This document shows, in pieces, positions 11,340 through 23,010 of a stretch of 64,000 nt of DNA. The DNA comes from Blastobasis lacticolella (Eukaryota; Arthropoda; Insecta; Lepidoptera; Blastobasidae): NCBI GenBank assembly GCA_905147135.1, contig LR990053.1, positions 446,501 through 510,500 on the forward strand, written 5' to 3'. Position 1 is the stretch's first letter; every line of letters begins with the position of its first letter. A program made the position numbers and the translations under genes. Under the pieces are notes generated by a model, which was given only the letters and a program-made list of their open reading frames with translations, was not told where the DNA came from and ran no database searches.

Positions 11340-13380
11340 AATGAAGGGTTTTTTTAGTTTAGCTATGCTATATGACATTTGACATGTCATTTGACATTTT
11401 GTATTGACATTGTTTAGTTATTAAATCAATTGACATGTGAAATTATTAAAAATTTTATGTCACATACCTTATGTATGTATCTTAATTTAATATTTATATA
11501 TTAATAATGACATTGATATGTATACATTTATCGAGTTCAATTTTGTTGTTGTTGACAATATCATTGTGAATTGACTTACAATTAGTGCTATATTATGTAC
11601 ATTTAATTTTCAATTATAGATAAATAAACTAAACTAAACTAAACTATTAGGTACGCTAGATTAATTGATAATAAGGACTTTTTGATAAATGTTTTAAAGT
11701 AGTGAGTTAGACAAAGATTAGATAAAATAGCTTTAATAAAGGTTATATTACAATTATTATACTTATATTCTTTCTTTTTTTAACCTCCGACGTAAGAGGG
11801 GGGTGTTATAAGTTTCACGAGGTGTATCTGTGGCTTTGTGTATGTGTGTATATGTGGAGGTGCATGTTTGTCTCTGGCATCGCGCCCCAGAACGGATGGA
11901 TCGATTTCGATGCGGTTCTCTTTATTTGTAAAGTAGTTTAAGCTAGTTTTAGCTTTGTTTAATTAAAATTACGGTGGAGCGACTGCCATCTGATCTCCGT
12001 GACTCTGTTAACATTGAAACCTGACCTCTCTCCCACAAATCCTGGCATCTTTAATAAGTTACCCCTACCTAAGTGGAAGGACATCTATCTAGCCATACCT
12101 ATTACAATACCTCTTCTGGCTTGCGTCTGAGGCAAATTTAGTAAAATATTGACATAACGCGCAGTACTTGTACCTGAAATCGGGTTTTCAGAATCAGCGA
12201 GCGCTTCCCCTTGAATATTTCCGCCGAATCCTGTTCAATATGTATTAAAAAAGTAGGTCGCGGGATCCCGGGGGAATGCGCTGAGATACGGGCTTTAAGA
12301 AAATACGGACGAGATACTACTCTAAACAGAAGTGAAGCATACAATGTACGACAATTTCTTGTAAATTTTTTTATTGGATTTTTTTTGTACATGACAAACA
12401 GATTACGCCAGCTGTCAGGATAATGACAGTGTCGAAGCACGCACAGTGCTTACACATAAATGGATGGTAATTTTTATGCTTCACTCATGATTTCAGAGAG
12501 TATTCGTTTATATTTTTTTCAGGTCCGCGGAGAAAAAGCGGTTCGAGCGAGCCGCGATGTAGACGGAAAAGGCATAAATAGAAACACCGAAACACAGTCC
12601 AAGCAGCCGTTGCGAAATTATTTATCGAATTGCGTGGAGCTAATTTAAAGGCTTGGTGATTAAAATTTATGGCAGACTACAAGTAAATGAAGTAAAATAA
12701 AACAAAATTCGCCTAGAGAACGGGCCGCGGAGAGCCTGGGAGCCTGAAGCTACTCGTAAATTTAATCCGAGCTCATTTCGTGTTCGCGCTGGCAAAATAT
12801 TTGACAAGGCGAAACAGCCCGCGCCTCCCCGCGGCCCCGCTCTGCCCCGCTCTCCCCAAACTACTTTCATATTACCGCCTTCCTTTCATCCCCTTTCAAA
12901 CGGCGTCTGCCATTAATTGTTAACAACAAGTTTTACAAATTGATATTCACAAAAAACAATACCCTTGACTACAGATTGGTTCAGAAAGTTATTTACATTC
13001 GCAATTTGGAATTCAATTACGGCGCAATGAAAGGATTAGGAATAAAGATTTTTGCTATCTACCTTTTCTGTCGATTCGTTTTAGACTTGAACTGGATGTT
13101 TTTTGTTCCTTTTATTATCTATGAAGTTGCGGTTTTTGATGGCAAAAATTACGGAAGATTTAACTTTTTAATTTGTTGGAAATAGAAAATTAAAAATTCC
13201 TTTTGGTTAATCAAACAGCATTAATAAGCTATGTTATATCGAAGCTATGGAATATACGATGTGTGTGTAAGAATAATAACAAAATTATTTTAAATACCCA
13301 TGTTAAAAGCTGTGCGCTTATATGACGTTTTTTAATATATGTTTTAATTTCGACAGATGTCAAAAAAACCATGGCGAGTC
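11340..13380. other. No recognisable gene; repeat fragments
   Basis: Contains a minus-strand fragment of SINE family E at about 11966-12030 (TGGAGCGACTGCCATCTG) and a degenerate repeat at 11780-11935. Overlapping ORFs at 12138-12440 and 12211-12423 on opposite strands have no domain features. 12720-12860 is GC-richer but carries no credible exon. Confidence 0.45.
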
Positions 13381-13384
13381 GGAT

Positions 13385-13497
13385 GCGAGAGCCAACGGCT
13401 TACGACGTAAGGGTGCCGAAGACTGGGCCAAGTTGAAGAGATAGGCGGCGGACCCTGGCAGAAGCCGCGATTGATTGTTGAGACGATGATTATTATG
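13385..13497 (+). mobile_element. RTE-like LINE C-terminal tail
   Basis: Degenerate sequence resembling the last ~40 codons of an RTE-like protein (the GCCGAAGACTGGGCCAAG block reads AEDWAK, as in other copies at 35805 and 59090). It ends in GATGATTATTATG. The reading frame is broken. Confidence 0.65.
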
Positions 13498-13752
13498 TAG
13501 AGCTCGTCTAGTCTAAGATGACGCGCCCCACTACTTAGTTAGTTGATTTCGATGTGTGAGTGCAAATATTGATAACGACACTTCATCTGTGTGGGAGCCA
13601 ATGAACGACGCGTGCTGCTACGTTTGAATCTCACCGGCAACTGAATGACCAATTACAACGGCATTTGTATATGTATTGCGTCCATATTTTAAACTTGCTT
13701 GTGTGCGTTAATGCGATAGTGGGGCGCGTCATTTTAGATTAGACGAGCTCTA
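13498..13752. mobile_element. MITE with ~38-bp terminal inverted repeats
   Basis: Starts TAGAGCTCGTCTAGTC and ends with the inverse complement. The arms share GACGCGCCCCACTA and differ at only two positions over about 35 bp. Total length is 255 bp, non-coding. It sits directly at the tail of the RTE-like fragment. Terminal TA is compatible with a Tc1/mariner-type TA target. Confidence 0.85.
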
Positions 13753-14587
13753 CCTACCTACAATGAAAATGTCAGCAAAAATAATGTCAACATCGCTTCG
13801 CTAACGGTTGTTTTAGGAGGCACATCTAACAAGTGGCGAGCTTGTTGTATTTTTCTCTTATTTTAAACATAATGTAGGCGAACAGCAATTTCTGTTGAAA
13901 TTTAGTCTGAAATATTCACAAGATTTATTTTATTTATAAATTCAATGTCATCAAGTAAACTATTCACTTTGAAATTATTTTCATCGTATTCAGGCATTCA
14001 TTCTTTAAATTACTCTTGAGATAACATCAAAATTATTGTTCGATTTATTTTCTTTGCAAATTGTCGATGAAAATGAAAAAAAATTGTAACATCTCGTTAT
14101 CTAATCTGATACCTCAAGCCAAAACTAAAACGCACTGTGTATTATTTTGTGGTTGATATATAGGTACATTTTATTGTAAACATTCAATGGCATACGAAGC
14201 GCTTCCATTTTGCACGATTTCAGCCCCTCAAAGGCATGTCCAGAATTTGCTTCTCTTCCTGTTAACATTTCAATCTCAATATTACAAGCCGTTGTCCAAC
14301 CTCGCGTTACAAAGATTGACACGGTACGCCCTTTGATGCCATTCTCACACACGGGATCTCGAAGGAATATGCCCGAGGTCAATTTCGAAACTCCTCTATG
14401 CGTAACCTGACATATTTTAAACTTTGACGGGTTTGATAAAGCGAATTGTAATACCATGTAATCGCCCGTTATGATTATGTCAACAGTTATTGCTGCAGAA
14501 TAAATTTAAATATTTTATTGAATTTCAAAATATCGTTAATTTGTTCTATGGAAAAATTTTAGTTCTTTGCATATTACAGTGGTAAGT

Positions 14588-15225
14588 TTTGACGAACTGA
14601 GTGGTTCATTTGGTGAACACCTGAGCCCGTCTGCCACACTGAGGTCCCGGGTTTGATTTCAGACCGAGCAGAAATTTAAATGATGAATTTTTTTTTAATG
14701 TAATGGCTGTTCCGGCGGTAAGCTCTCCAAATATTGGACATATTTTTTAATGTAGTCCAGTTTTAATTTACTAAATGCGGTTCGATGTCTTCTTTTTTCA
14801 TTTGGAGTTAATTGATCCCAAGTCCTGTCACTATTATTGCTTGACTTTAATAATTCAAACAAATCTCTGCTAGTTTTGACCATAGGTGGTGGGGGTTCCG
14901 TAAGTTCAACATAATGTTCATGTGTAGTAGGAAGCTCAAGATTATCATTCTCATCATCTTTTATGTCCTCCATGAAATTTTCTGTCCTTTGATCATTATT
15001 GTCATTGTCCTGTACTGTTAGATCTTCGTTATTCATAGAAGTTTCTAGTTTTTGTTGAAATATATCCACATTATCATCAACAATTTCAATTTATGTTACG
15101 TAGATATGTATAATCAGTATATATTTAAAAATATATAAAAGTTGTTTATAAGTTTTCTGAGATCCATAACACCAGCTTTGGGCTAGATGGCGCTGTGTGA
15201 TTGTCCAAGCATATTTATTATTTAT
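14588..15225 (+). mobile_element. SINE family B, split by an insertion
   Basis: The SINE head occupies 14588-14690 (box B degenerate, GGGTTTGATTTC) and the rest of the same SINE resumes at about 15088-15225 (TTATGTTACG, then TAGATGGCGC). The intervening ~400 bp is a separate insertion with an open frame. Confidence 0.8.
14691..15087 (-). pseudogene. 5'-truncated ORF insertion inside a SINE
   Basis: The minus strand is open across the whole insertion, about 130 codons, with no ATG near its 5' boundary, so it looks like the 3' part of a longer coding sequence. The stop codon TAA is followed at once by an A-run (T9 on the plus strand at 14688-14696), as expected for a retrocopied or internally primed transcript. 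The encoded piece is very acidic at first (Asp/Asn/Glu-rich), then has a PPPPMVKTSRDLFELL segment and a basic WDQLTPNEKRRHRTAFSKLK helix-like segment, vaguely like helices 2-3 of an HMG box. I do not recognise the protein. It may be a retrocopied host gene or a transposon-encoded protein. Confidence 0.55.
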
Positions 15226-15535
15226 TTTAAGAGCGTCGGTAGCCCAATGGCTAGCGTGTCCAACTTGTAACCGAGAGGTACCGAGTTCAATCCCCATTGC
15301 CGCCATGTACCAGTAACTGAGTTACGTACATTATTTAAAAACTGCCCGATGCTTTACGTAAGGGAAAACATAATCTAGAATCAATCTGGTTAAGACCCCT
15401 TGTCAACAGGGTCACGGAGGTTAGATGGCAGCCACTCTACTGTAATTACCTAACCTGCCAAATCCTGGATCACGGTCAAGCGGACCGCGGAGCCCTCGCG
15501 TGCGGTAGTACAACCGGGATATTAAAGCCAAGATA
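15226..15535 (+). mobile_element. tRNA-derived SINE (family E)
   Basis: The head has a box-A-like TAGCCCAATGGC and a box-B-like GAGTTCAATCCCC. The body has GGTTAGATGGCAGCCACTC and GGATCACGGTCAAG, shared with copies at 18721 and 32662. It starts immediately after the family B SINE. Confidence 0.75.
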
Positions 15536-15649
15536 GTTTTTACTGAACTTTTATATTTTTGTCGGGAATTCGGAAATAAAAACATCGAAGCGGTGGTACA
15601 AATTGAGTAAGTCTACCCAAAATTCACAAACTAAAGTTTAGTACGCCTT

Positions 15650-15927
15650 AAATTAAAATTGGTGGTGTGGTGTCCGGCAGAGTAGAATAGCACCAACCCC
15701 TTACACACATGGGTGTCGTACAAGGCGACTAATGTTTTCGAGGCAAAAGATCAAGAGTCTCCGTAGTCTGGAAAATGGGCAGCAGCATTTTCCATTGTAT
15801 TATTTAAACACTGCAATCTCCAACCCGCCTGCCAAGCGTGGAGATTATGGCAATAACCTCCCCTTTCGTGGGAGAGGCCCAAAGTCCTGCAGTGGACTGT
15901 TACGGGATGTGATGATGAAATTAAAAT
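15650..15927 (+). mobile_element. Family A repeat with 10-bp target duplication
   Basis: Full-length family A copy (15660-15917) between perfect direct repeats AAATTAAAAT at 15650-15659 and 15918-15927. It defines the ends: 5' near GGTGGTGTGGTGTCCGG, 3' GTGATGATG. The 65-codon ORF inside recurs in the 40171 copy only because the repeat itself recurs. Confidence 0.9.
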
Positions 15928-16044
15928 AGCGTAAAGGAAGAGAGATGACTTGTAGAGATAGATACGTCCATAGTATAGAATTACATTTTTGTATCGTAGA
16001 TACTTACGTCGACGTATATGCTCTTATAACGTATAACGTTAACC

Positions 16045-16520
16045 AATTTTTTTTACCACTAATGTGCCAAACAAGCTTACGCCGTGCCTAATGGAAAGCC
16101 GTCACCGCAGCCTAAGGACGTTTGCGATACCAGAGGCATCATCCACGCTCTGCCGACACCGTACATTCTTTGTACTCTCCAGGGTAAACATCTTCAGGTA
16201 GTTCATTCTACAACCTCAGTGTGCATGAGAGAAAGTTCCTTTGGAATACAAAGTTTGCGACCAATTTGGCTCCAAGGTGTGAAGATGAACTCCCTGTCGA
16301 TGGTGAGTGATGCAAATATATAATGTTGCTGTAGGTATCATATCAAACAGTTCCTCAGAACGAACACCGAACACGCGGTGGATCACATAAAGAAAGGCGA
16401 AACTCCTGCGCTGACTCAGCGGCTCAATACCACTTGTGAGCATGGTATCTTCGACAATTCTTACGGCGCTACCAAGCTGATATGCTGGTACTCCCGCCAA
16501 TACTCCAAACGGGGTCTGAC
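16045..16520 (-). pseudogene. Jockey-type LINE, RT C-terminus and 3' end
   Basis: The minus strand has an open segment at 16500-16216 corresponding to the post-palm region of a Jockey RT. Recognisable blocks are AVRIVEDTML, IEPLSQRRSFAFL and VRSEELFDMIP, followed by degenerated sequence with HTLEPNW. The 3' end at about 16045 is marked by a T run (poly-A on the element strand). 5'-truncated and frameshifted. The same 3' segment recurs at 22505 and 50590. Confidence 0.8.
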
Positions 16521-16817
16521 TTGAGCCTTATGTAGGAGAGAGCGTGAAATATTGCTTCAATCTTTTAAGCACGTCCAAATCATACTCAAAATTGATCTTG
16601 TTCAATCTACGGCACAATTGCACAAGTATCTAGTAGAAACGAGATCAAAGACATTATCTCCAGTCGAATTCAGAACCTCGGTGTCGGAACAATCCCCTTT
16701 AACACGGATAGATTTGTCCTGTGTACTTTGCTGCGGCTTTGCCCACTTCTCAAGTTATCCCGGAACGATGAATACCCGATAGCAAAGGCAGTGCTATAAA
16801 TACAAGATAACTATCGC

Positions 16818-17260
16818 TAGTGATGGGCGATTGTTGAAAAAATAATAATCGAATCATTCGAATGCTTTTGTAAAACCTCCTCTGTCCCACAGGTGGGATG
16901 AGCAGAGACTATGGACTGTTACTTTGCTCTGTCCTGGCATATCTACCTAACCTCGCATATTGTATCTACAATTTTTCTTGCTATTTCGGACCACATCTTT
17001 TCAATAAAACTACTGATCGGATCAGTCAATGTTTTTTAGGTCTTCTAATCAATAATCGTCATTCCAAATAATTTTTAATTCGAAAGAAATGAGCTGATGT
17101 GAAACGTTTTTATTTTACGCGTGTTCGATTCATTCGGATTCCTTGTTGTCACTCGGATTTTATTTTTATTAGAATATTTGAATATCACATCTACAATCGA
17201 ATAATACAAACGGTTTTGCATTCGAATGAGTCGAGTACAAGACATTACCGCCCAGCACTA
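16818..17260. mobile_element. hAT-like non-autonomous element
   Basis: The ends TAGTGATGGGCG and CGCCCAGCACTA form imperfect inverted repeats of a hAT-like type. The interior is AT-rich with repeated ATTCGAAT motifs and has no ORF. I could not see an 8-bp target duplication, so superfamily assignment is tentative. Confidence 0.6.
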
Positions 17261-17261
17261 G

Positions 17262-18058
17262 ACCAGTAGCCTCTCTTAGCGAGAAATATTACCCCAGACG
17301 TTAAGCGAAAGATAACCTCCTTCGAGCCATTGGTATTTTGTATTTTCACTAACCGACGCGCGATGGATTGACGATTTATTTCTTTACTAGCTTTTGCTTT
17401 TCGTCCTCGTTAAATTCGATTATATTTATTTAACACTTTATGCACCAAATAGTACAAAGATAGATTTCAAGCTTAGTAGCTTTATCTACCAGTCTACCCC
17501 GTAATTATATGCCGTGTTCAGACTCGTCTCTGTCTCGCTTCTCATTAGACATGCCTCCTACCGTTTTCGAAGCGAAGTTGACAGAGGTCTTCGCTGGGGA
17601 CCCTGAGACTGGTTCAACAGTCTCAGGGGGCCATTGGACCCATGTGACAGGATATATTATTATTCTGACTGTACAAAGCGACTAATGGCTTCGATCAGCT
17701 GGGATCTTTGAAGCCTGAAAATGTGCAGAACAGCATTTTCTGTTGACTTTATCAGGTGGTAGTATTTATCTCTAAAGGGTGAGAACTCCGCCTAGGTGAG
17801 TTCCACCACCTTATCTATTTCTGGCGCCAAGCACCAATGCATGCGTTGTTGTGTTCCGGTTTGTAGGATAAGGTAGCCACCGCAATTACAGGCATGAGGC
17901 ATTTCATCTTAGACCTCACAGTGAAAACGTACTGCGATTCTGCTTTTTAGTTGTCTGCAAGCTAAATGCATGAATCGTAGATGTTATGGGCGACAGTTAC
18001 CGCTTACCATCAAGTGGGCTATTTGCTCGTTTGTCACTGCGTAGAATAAAAAAAGAAC
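17262..18058. other. No gene; LINE tail fragments at the duplication edge
   Basis: Contains diverged family A-like sequence near 17660-17745 and, at 17997-18058, an inverted LINE 3' end (TACCGCTTACCATCAAGTGG). The left edge of duplication copy 1 lies right after it. Confidence 0.5.
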
Positions 18059-18720
18059 AGCGTTCTCCAACTGGCCTGCCAACTGTGGAGTTTATGGCAA
18101 CGCTCTTCACAATGCGGCGGAGGCTTAAATCCAGAAATGTGTAGTTACGGTAAGGTAGAAAGGTAGTTTGTAGGTACTCTACGCTCACATATACAACATC
18201 AACAACAAAATTTTAAGCTAAATTAAATTAAATACGAACGTAAGAATAGATTAGACAGAAACATTCAACAGAAAAGTTATATCGACGACAAAGTACCAAT
18301 ATCTCCTAACTAAAAAATTACAACTTTTCAAGAAACGATAAAAATGTCACACAGATGTTTATTTTTTAAAAGCTTATTTTATTAGTGTTTAAAGTTACGA
18401 AAAATCGATTATCAAACTTAGGGGTCTTGCCAGCACGTGCGAAATTACATTATGCGTCGATTGACATTAAAAACAAAAAAATCGCAAAAATGGAACTTAG
18501 GAGGAACTTACTACGTTGTCGATATGTAAGTATCCCTACTTATATCGACCTGAAAACCAATATAAGATAAGCTAGCATCTCTATAGACACGAATAGCAAT
18601 GTTAGCTCCTTTTTATATTGGTTTTGGGTAGGCATATTGCCTAGGCTGCCTACTGTCTGTTCGCTTATTTATGTCGCAAGGTATGTTGGTGGTTTTGTAT
18701 GCATAGACTGCACCAAATAC

Positions 18721-19092
18721 CCACAGCCAGATAGTAATAATTTCATCAATAATTTTCATCAGGTGGTAGGACTCTGTCAAGCCTGGGCGAGTATTTTTCA
18801 GAATGTATATATATGCCATGTACCAATGACTCTGTTCGGAGTTATGTACATTAGTTTAATAGGTACTAACCAATGCTCTTACGTTGACGGAAAACATCGT
18901 GAGGAAACCTGCAAATTCAGGCAACTGAATTTGTAACCATGATCCAATGTGGTCAGGTTCACCTGGTAGCAGGGACATGGAGGTCAGATGGCAGTCGCTC
19001 CACTGTAATTATCTGATCTGCCAAATCTCGGATCATGGTCAAGGCGGACCCCGGGCCCTCGTGCGCGAGAGCAGAGCCGGGACAATAACGAA
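18721..19092 (+). mobile_element. SINE family E plus flank, only in copy 1
   Basis: Present between CACCAAATAC and TTTTTAAATATGCTG in copy 1. Copy 2 (about 45891) has only about 20 bp there. It contains the family E signature (GGAAAACATCGTGAGGAAAC, GGTCAGATGGCAGTCGC, CGGACCCCGGGCCC). The first ~90 bp are not clearly SINE. Confidence 0.75.
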
Positions 19093-19099
19093 AAATGAT

Positions 19100-20250
19100 T
19101 AATTTTTAAATATGCTGTGTTGACTGCACAACCGAGTCCAAAACACCAATTTCATATTCTCATCATAACACGTCGAGGGACGCGATATCGCGCCACGTAA
19201 AACAGATATGTTACTTACGTTACAGATGTCGGAATACGGTGTCTCAAGGTCGACGCGTGACGGGTAAAAAGAAGCCGAGGCCCGCGACATGTGAAGTGTA
19301 AACCCTATCGTAGGGACGGCACAGACGCGCCACGAAAGATCATCGCAATAAGGTCTATTTTACAAGCTTTTAACTTGCAATTCAATTCGATTTTTAACTT
19401 AATTTGTTTATTGCGTTTCCATGTGTTTGTCGTTGTGTGTCGTTAAATATATGTTAGAACAAGACATGACACCCTGGTAGGGTTTAGCAATAATTTATTA
19501 TCTACATAATAATAGTGAGGCTGCTGAAAATTCTCAATTATAAAAAATCGGCAATAAATCATTAAAAATATGATAAGTTATACGATAATGTCAATATTAA
19601 TAAGAATGTCCCTATGTTGTACCTACTCGTATGTAATGTGTTCGGGTAAAATCATGCAGCAACTTTGACCCACTTTCCAGCGTGCAATTTACCTGATATT
19701 TGATATACCTATGTAACTTGAATGACAAAACCTATGATGCCAAAATCATTGTCTGTCTACCGATTCACGGGATTGGAACCCTCTGAACGCATCAGAAGAC
19801 AGACTCGCACTTGTCGAATCTTAAAATATAGAACAAAAACCGACCCCACACTGGACCCTGTGGGACACCTATGGAAGCAATAAACCCCATTGATAAGCAC
19901 TTCTCCTCTCTGCGTTCTTATCAGTTTTCTGTATTCTAGTTTGGAATAGTAGTTTGCTATAGTAATCGAGCAAGTTCATGGCGAAAATAATTAGATCTAT
20001 AATATCGTAATATGCTTGCCAAAGTTTCATATTTTACGCGGTTAGAAGCCTTGGATAAATCACAGAAAACACGTGATTTCTCCCAGGCCTCGACTACTGA
20101 GTATCGTGACTCCTCAGTTTCAAGTCAATTAGTATCTCCCCCCCCCCTGTATAATGTGGCCTAAATACCGCACTATACCTTGCAAGCCGGTTGTAGACAG
20201 TCGCTGAGCATTTTTTATTTTAAGTAGCTTAAGAATCTATTCATTATTTA
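19100..20250. other. Non-coding part of the duplication
   Basis: Aligns with copy 2 at about 45905-47290. No ORF with family features. Copy 2 has about 260 bp of extra sequence in the 46918-47170 interval relative to 20090-20150, most simply deletions in copy 1. Confidence 0.5.
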
Positions 20251-20262
20251 TATAGTCTAAAG

Positions 20263-20700
20263 CCTATTAATCGGTTGTCACATAGCAAAAGGCCAGTCAC
20301 CGCGATGAACAAAGTTTCCAAGGGGCGTTTTATAATTTCCACGGAACGCGATATTTTAACTCGCGCTCTCGTCACGCACGCATTCTATTTGCGGGTAATT
20401 AGAAACTTTGCGGGCAATTTTAACACGCCAAATGATTTATTTCACTCCAAATCGTTTACACTTTCGTGAACATAAACGTAACATGATAACGTTGAGGCAG
20501 ACACGTGGGGATTCAAAGTTTTGCGTTTTGCGGCATTCTGTTTGGTAATACAATATTCTCTTTTATAAATTTGTTCATTTCGTTATTAAGGTTTTAGGTG
20601 CAAATGGGATTTACTTGCGCGTCGGTGATTTATGTTTTGTATCCAATACATGGATTGAGAAATACTTTTACTTTTCTGCGAAGAGCAGTTATTATCCTTC
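20263..20700. other. Near-identical non-coding block (partner at 47298-47713)
   Basis: Over about 430 bp I count roughly four differences from copy 2, less than in most of the duplication. It includes a 64-codon ORF (20275-20469) that differs at one residue from its partner, but this reflects overall identity rather than coding constraint. Function unknown. Confidence 0.5.
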
Positions 20701-20817
20701 TTAGAAATTTCTACATCTTCTTTTTCCCACTGCTGCAACGCATGTTTACTCAGAAGAATTGTAGTAAATTTCTCCTTTATTATTCCTATTAAAATTTATA
20801 GCACTTTTGAGGAACAC

Positions 20818-20890
20818 GTTTTTTTTTTATGTTATACCGCAGGCAAATAGGCATGCGGGCCACCTGATGGAAAGTGGTCACCGCCTATGG
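20818..20890 (-). mobile_element. Jockey-type LINE 3' end fragment
   Basis: Carries the poly-A (T run on plus) and the GCGGGCCACCTGATGGAAAG block; also present, shortened, in copy 2 at 48908-48960. The insertion therefore predates the duplication. Confidence 0.7.
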
Positions 20891-21459
20891 ACATCTGTAA
20901 TTTGCGCAACTACTACTAATTTATATAAAATTTCAGCTACTACATTCCAATAGGTTTCTTATTAAATGTTGTACATTGGTATACGTTATTTTATTTTATT
21001 AGGTACACCAACAGTATCTATACATATACCAAATAAAGAATATCGTACACGTTAACAATACGAGCAACTACTTCCGCTACAGAGCATGGTCGACTGAGCC
21101 CCTACTCAGTCAGTGTAAGAAAAATACGGATCCCCGTGTGCACTGTCCCGCGAACGATGTTCTACCTTCTTTGTTCGTTGAAACAATGCGGCTCAGATAA
21201 AAAGTACCCGGTTTTTGTTCCACAGTAAACCATTACGATTGTCGTTAGGCTGGCGACTTGTTCGTTTTTTATTTCCGCGGCGGCGGACGCTTACATGAGC
21301 ATCGGCGGGATTGGGGACAAAGAATCGCACGTTGTAATAGAACTCTTTAGACACAGACCCTGTAATGATTGCCATAATGCATTCTGTAGTAGCATTCATG
21401 TCAAGTAGCATAACAAAATTAATCTTGATCAGAACATTTTATCCCACACACCGTCAAGT

Positions 21460-21535
21460 TTTCATGCCACTTGTCAAGCGGCAATAAAGTGAGTGGTTGG
21501 TATTACCATCATGCGGCTTGTCAAGTGGCATGACA
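21460..21535. repeat. Imperfect hairpin in both duplication copies
   Basis: ATGCCACTTGTCAAGCGGCA and GCGGCTTGTCAAGTGGCATG face each other with about 25 nt between. Copy 2 keeps the same structure at about 49532-49600. Confidence 0.55.
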
Positions 21536-22379
21536 AAAATAGGCTTGATCCCGCACTAGGCGGGTGTGTTCCCTGATCATTATCATTCAACAAGGCCAGA
21601 GAAAATAGGCAGCTCCTAAACTATTGCGGCATGCTCAGCAGGCATCGGCACTTACCACCAGACTAAATGGTGGTCAAATGCCTGACTAGTCCAAAAAAAT
21701 ATGGGGCTTATTCTCGCCCATTTATCCCAAACATCGTTAAGTTGTCATGCCCGTTGTCAAATCACTTATCAAGCGGCAGGAAGATGAGTGGTCGGCATAC
21801 ACAAGTTAGATAATAAATCTACATGACACGTGGAATGAACAGTCTACATGACATGAAATTCTTTAAAGGGTGTATATGTGTTAGTTAGAGGTAAGCAAAT
21901 GATTGGTGATGCCCTTGTTGTTGCTGCTCTGGATAGGCGACAGTGATCTGATTAGTTTTCTCTGTAGTGCAATATCGACAGTATTATCCGGATATATAGT
22001 TGGAGATGAAATTAAAGATCAAAAATGTAAACACACAACTGTCAATGTCAAAGAGACTACCCAGTGGTAAAACCTTTGGTTTGCATAACCAAATGGTAAT
22101 GCATCATGCACATTTTTTAGTGTACTTTACAATGGCTGGTAAACTTTCGAAAACGAAACAAATCGATTTACCCCCATTTATCTCAATTGATTAAAAACGT
22201 AATAAGTATTTCGTAAACTATTAGTCCAAGAACACTAGTAAGAAAAGTACAATATTAGAAAGAAGTGGCCGCCATTTTGAATCTTATATTATTTATTTTT
22301 TTATTTACACTTTATTGTACTTATATTATTTTAAGTATTTTTCTTTTTATTATAGGCTTTTATATAATATAGGCTTGCA

Positions 22380-23010
22380 TTTGACCTCAACTCACCTGAT
22401 GGAAAGTGACGATGAGGTCGAAGATGTAGTATGCTTGCCTAGAAGATACCTATTCACTCTTGATTTGAAGACCCCAAGGTTATACTTATCGTATTATTGA
22501 TAGTGTATTATTATTCGCCATCGACAGGGAGTTCATCCTCACACCTTGGAGCCAAATTGGTCGCGAACTGTGCGGTTCCAAAGGAACTTTCTCCCACGCA
22601 CACTAAGGTTGTAAAATGAACTACCTGGAGAGGTTTTCCCTGGAGAGTACAACATGGAGTTCTTCAACATGCCGGTCTGCCACGCAAGAGGTCCCGTTCG
22701 ATTCCCGGCCGGGCAGAAATTGAAATGATGAATTTTAATTTCTGTTACGGGTCTGGGTGTTCTCTGTATAATAAGTATGTATTTAAAAGTAATTAAGTAG
22801 TATATCAGTTATCTAGCACCCATAGTACAAGCTTTGCTTAGTTTGGGGCTAGATCGCGCTGTGTGAATTTGTCCACGAATATTTATTTATTTATTTTAAG
22901 AAAGGGGTTAAAAGGTTTATACAGGGTCGGCAACACGTGGGTGATGCCCCTGGTATTGCAAACGTCCATAGGCTGCGGTAACTGCTTACCATCAGGCAGT
23001 GGTATAAAAA
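22380..23010 (-). mobile_element. LINE 3' ends interrupted by a SINE
   Basis: Same Jockey-related tail as at 16045 (signature CATCGACAGGGAGTTCATC and TTTGGAGCCAAATT in mixed orientation), ending at GCGGTAACTGCTTACCATCA. A family B SINE splits this copy. The copy-2 equivalent (50450-50870) is unsplit. A 61-codon ORF at 22315-22500, identical in copy 2, lies in the repeat and is not a host gene. Confidence 0.7.
22662..22903 (+). mobile_element. SINE family B, empty site visible in copy 2
   Basis: 5'-truncated: starts at the CAACATGCCGG of the family head. Copy 2 at about 50735 reads straight through GTTCTTCAAGAAAGGGG, so the insertion happened after the duplication. The junction shows TCAA microhomology with the SINE and an AA duplication at most. 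Confidence 0.88.

Noticed and set aside
12667..12870. 67-aa ORF in a GC-richer patch
   Set aside because: No homology, repeats or splice signals; composition alone is not evidence of an exon.
20275..20469. 64-aa ORF nearly identical in both copies (also 47313-47507)
   Set aside because: The near-identity extends well beyond the ORF on both sides; no homology or splice context supports a protein.
22315..22500. 61-aa ORF identical in both duplication copies (also 50385-50570)
   Set aside because: It lies in a LINE-related tail; identity follows from the recent duplication and not from coding constraint.
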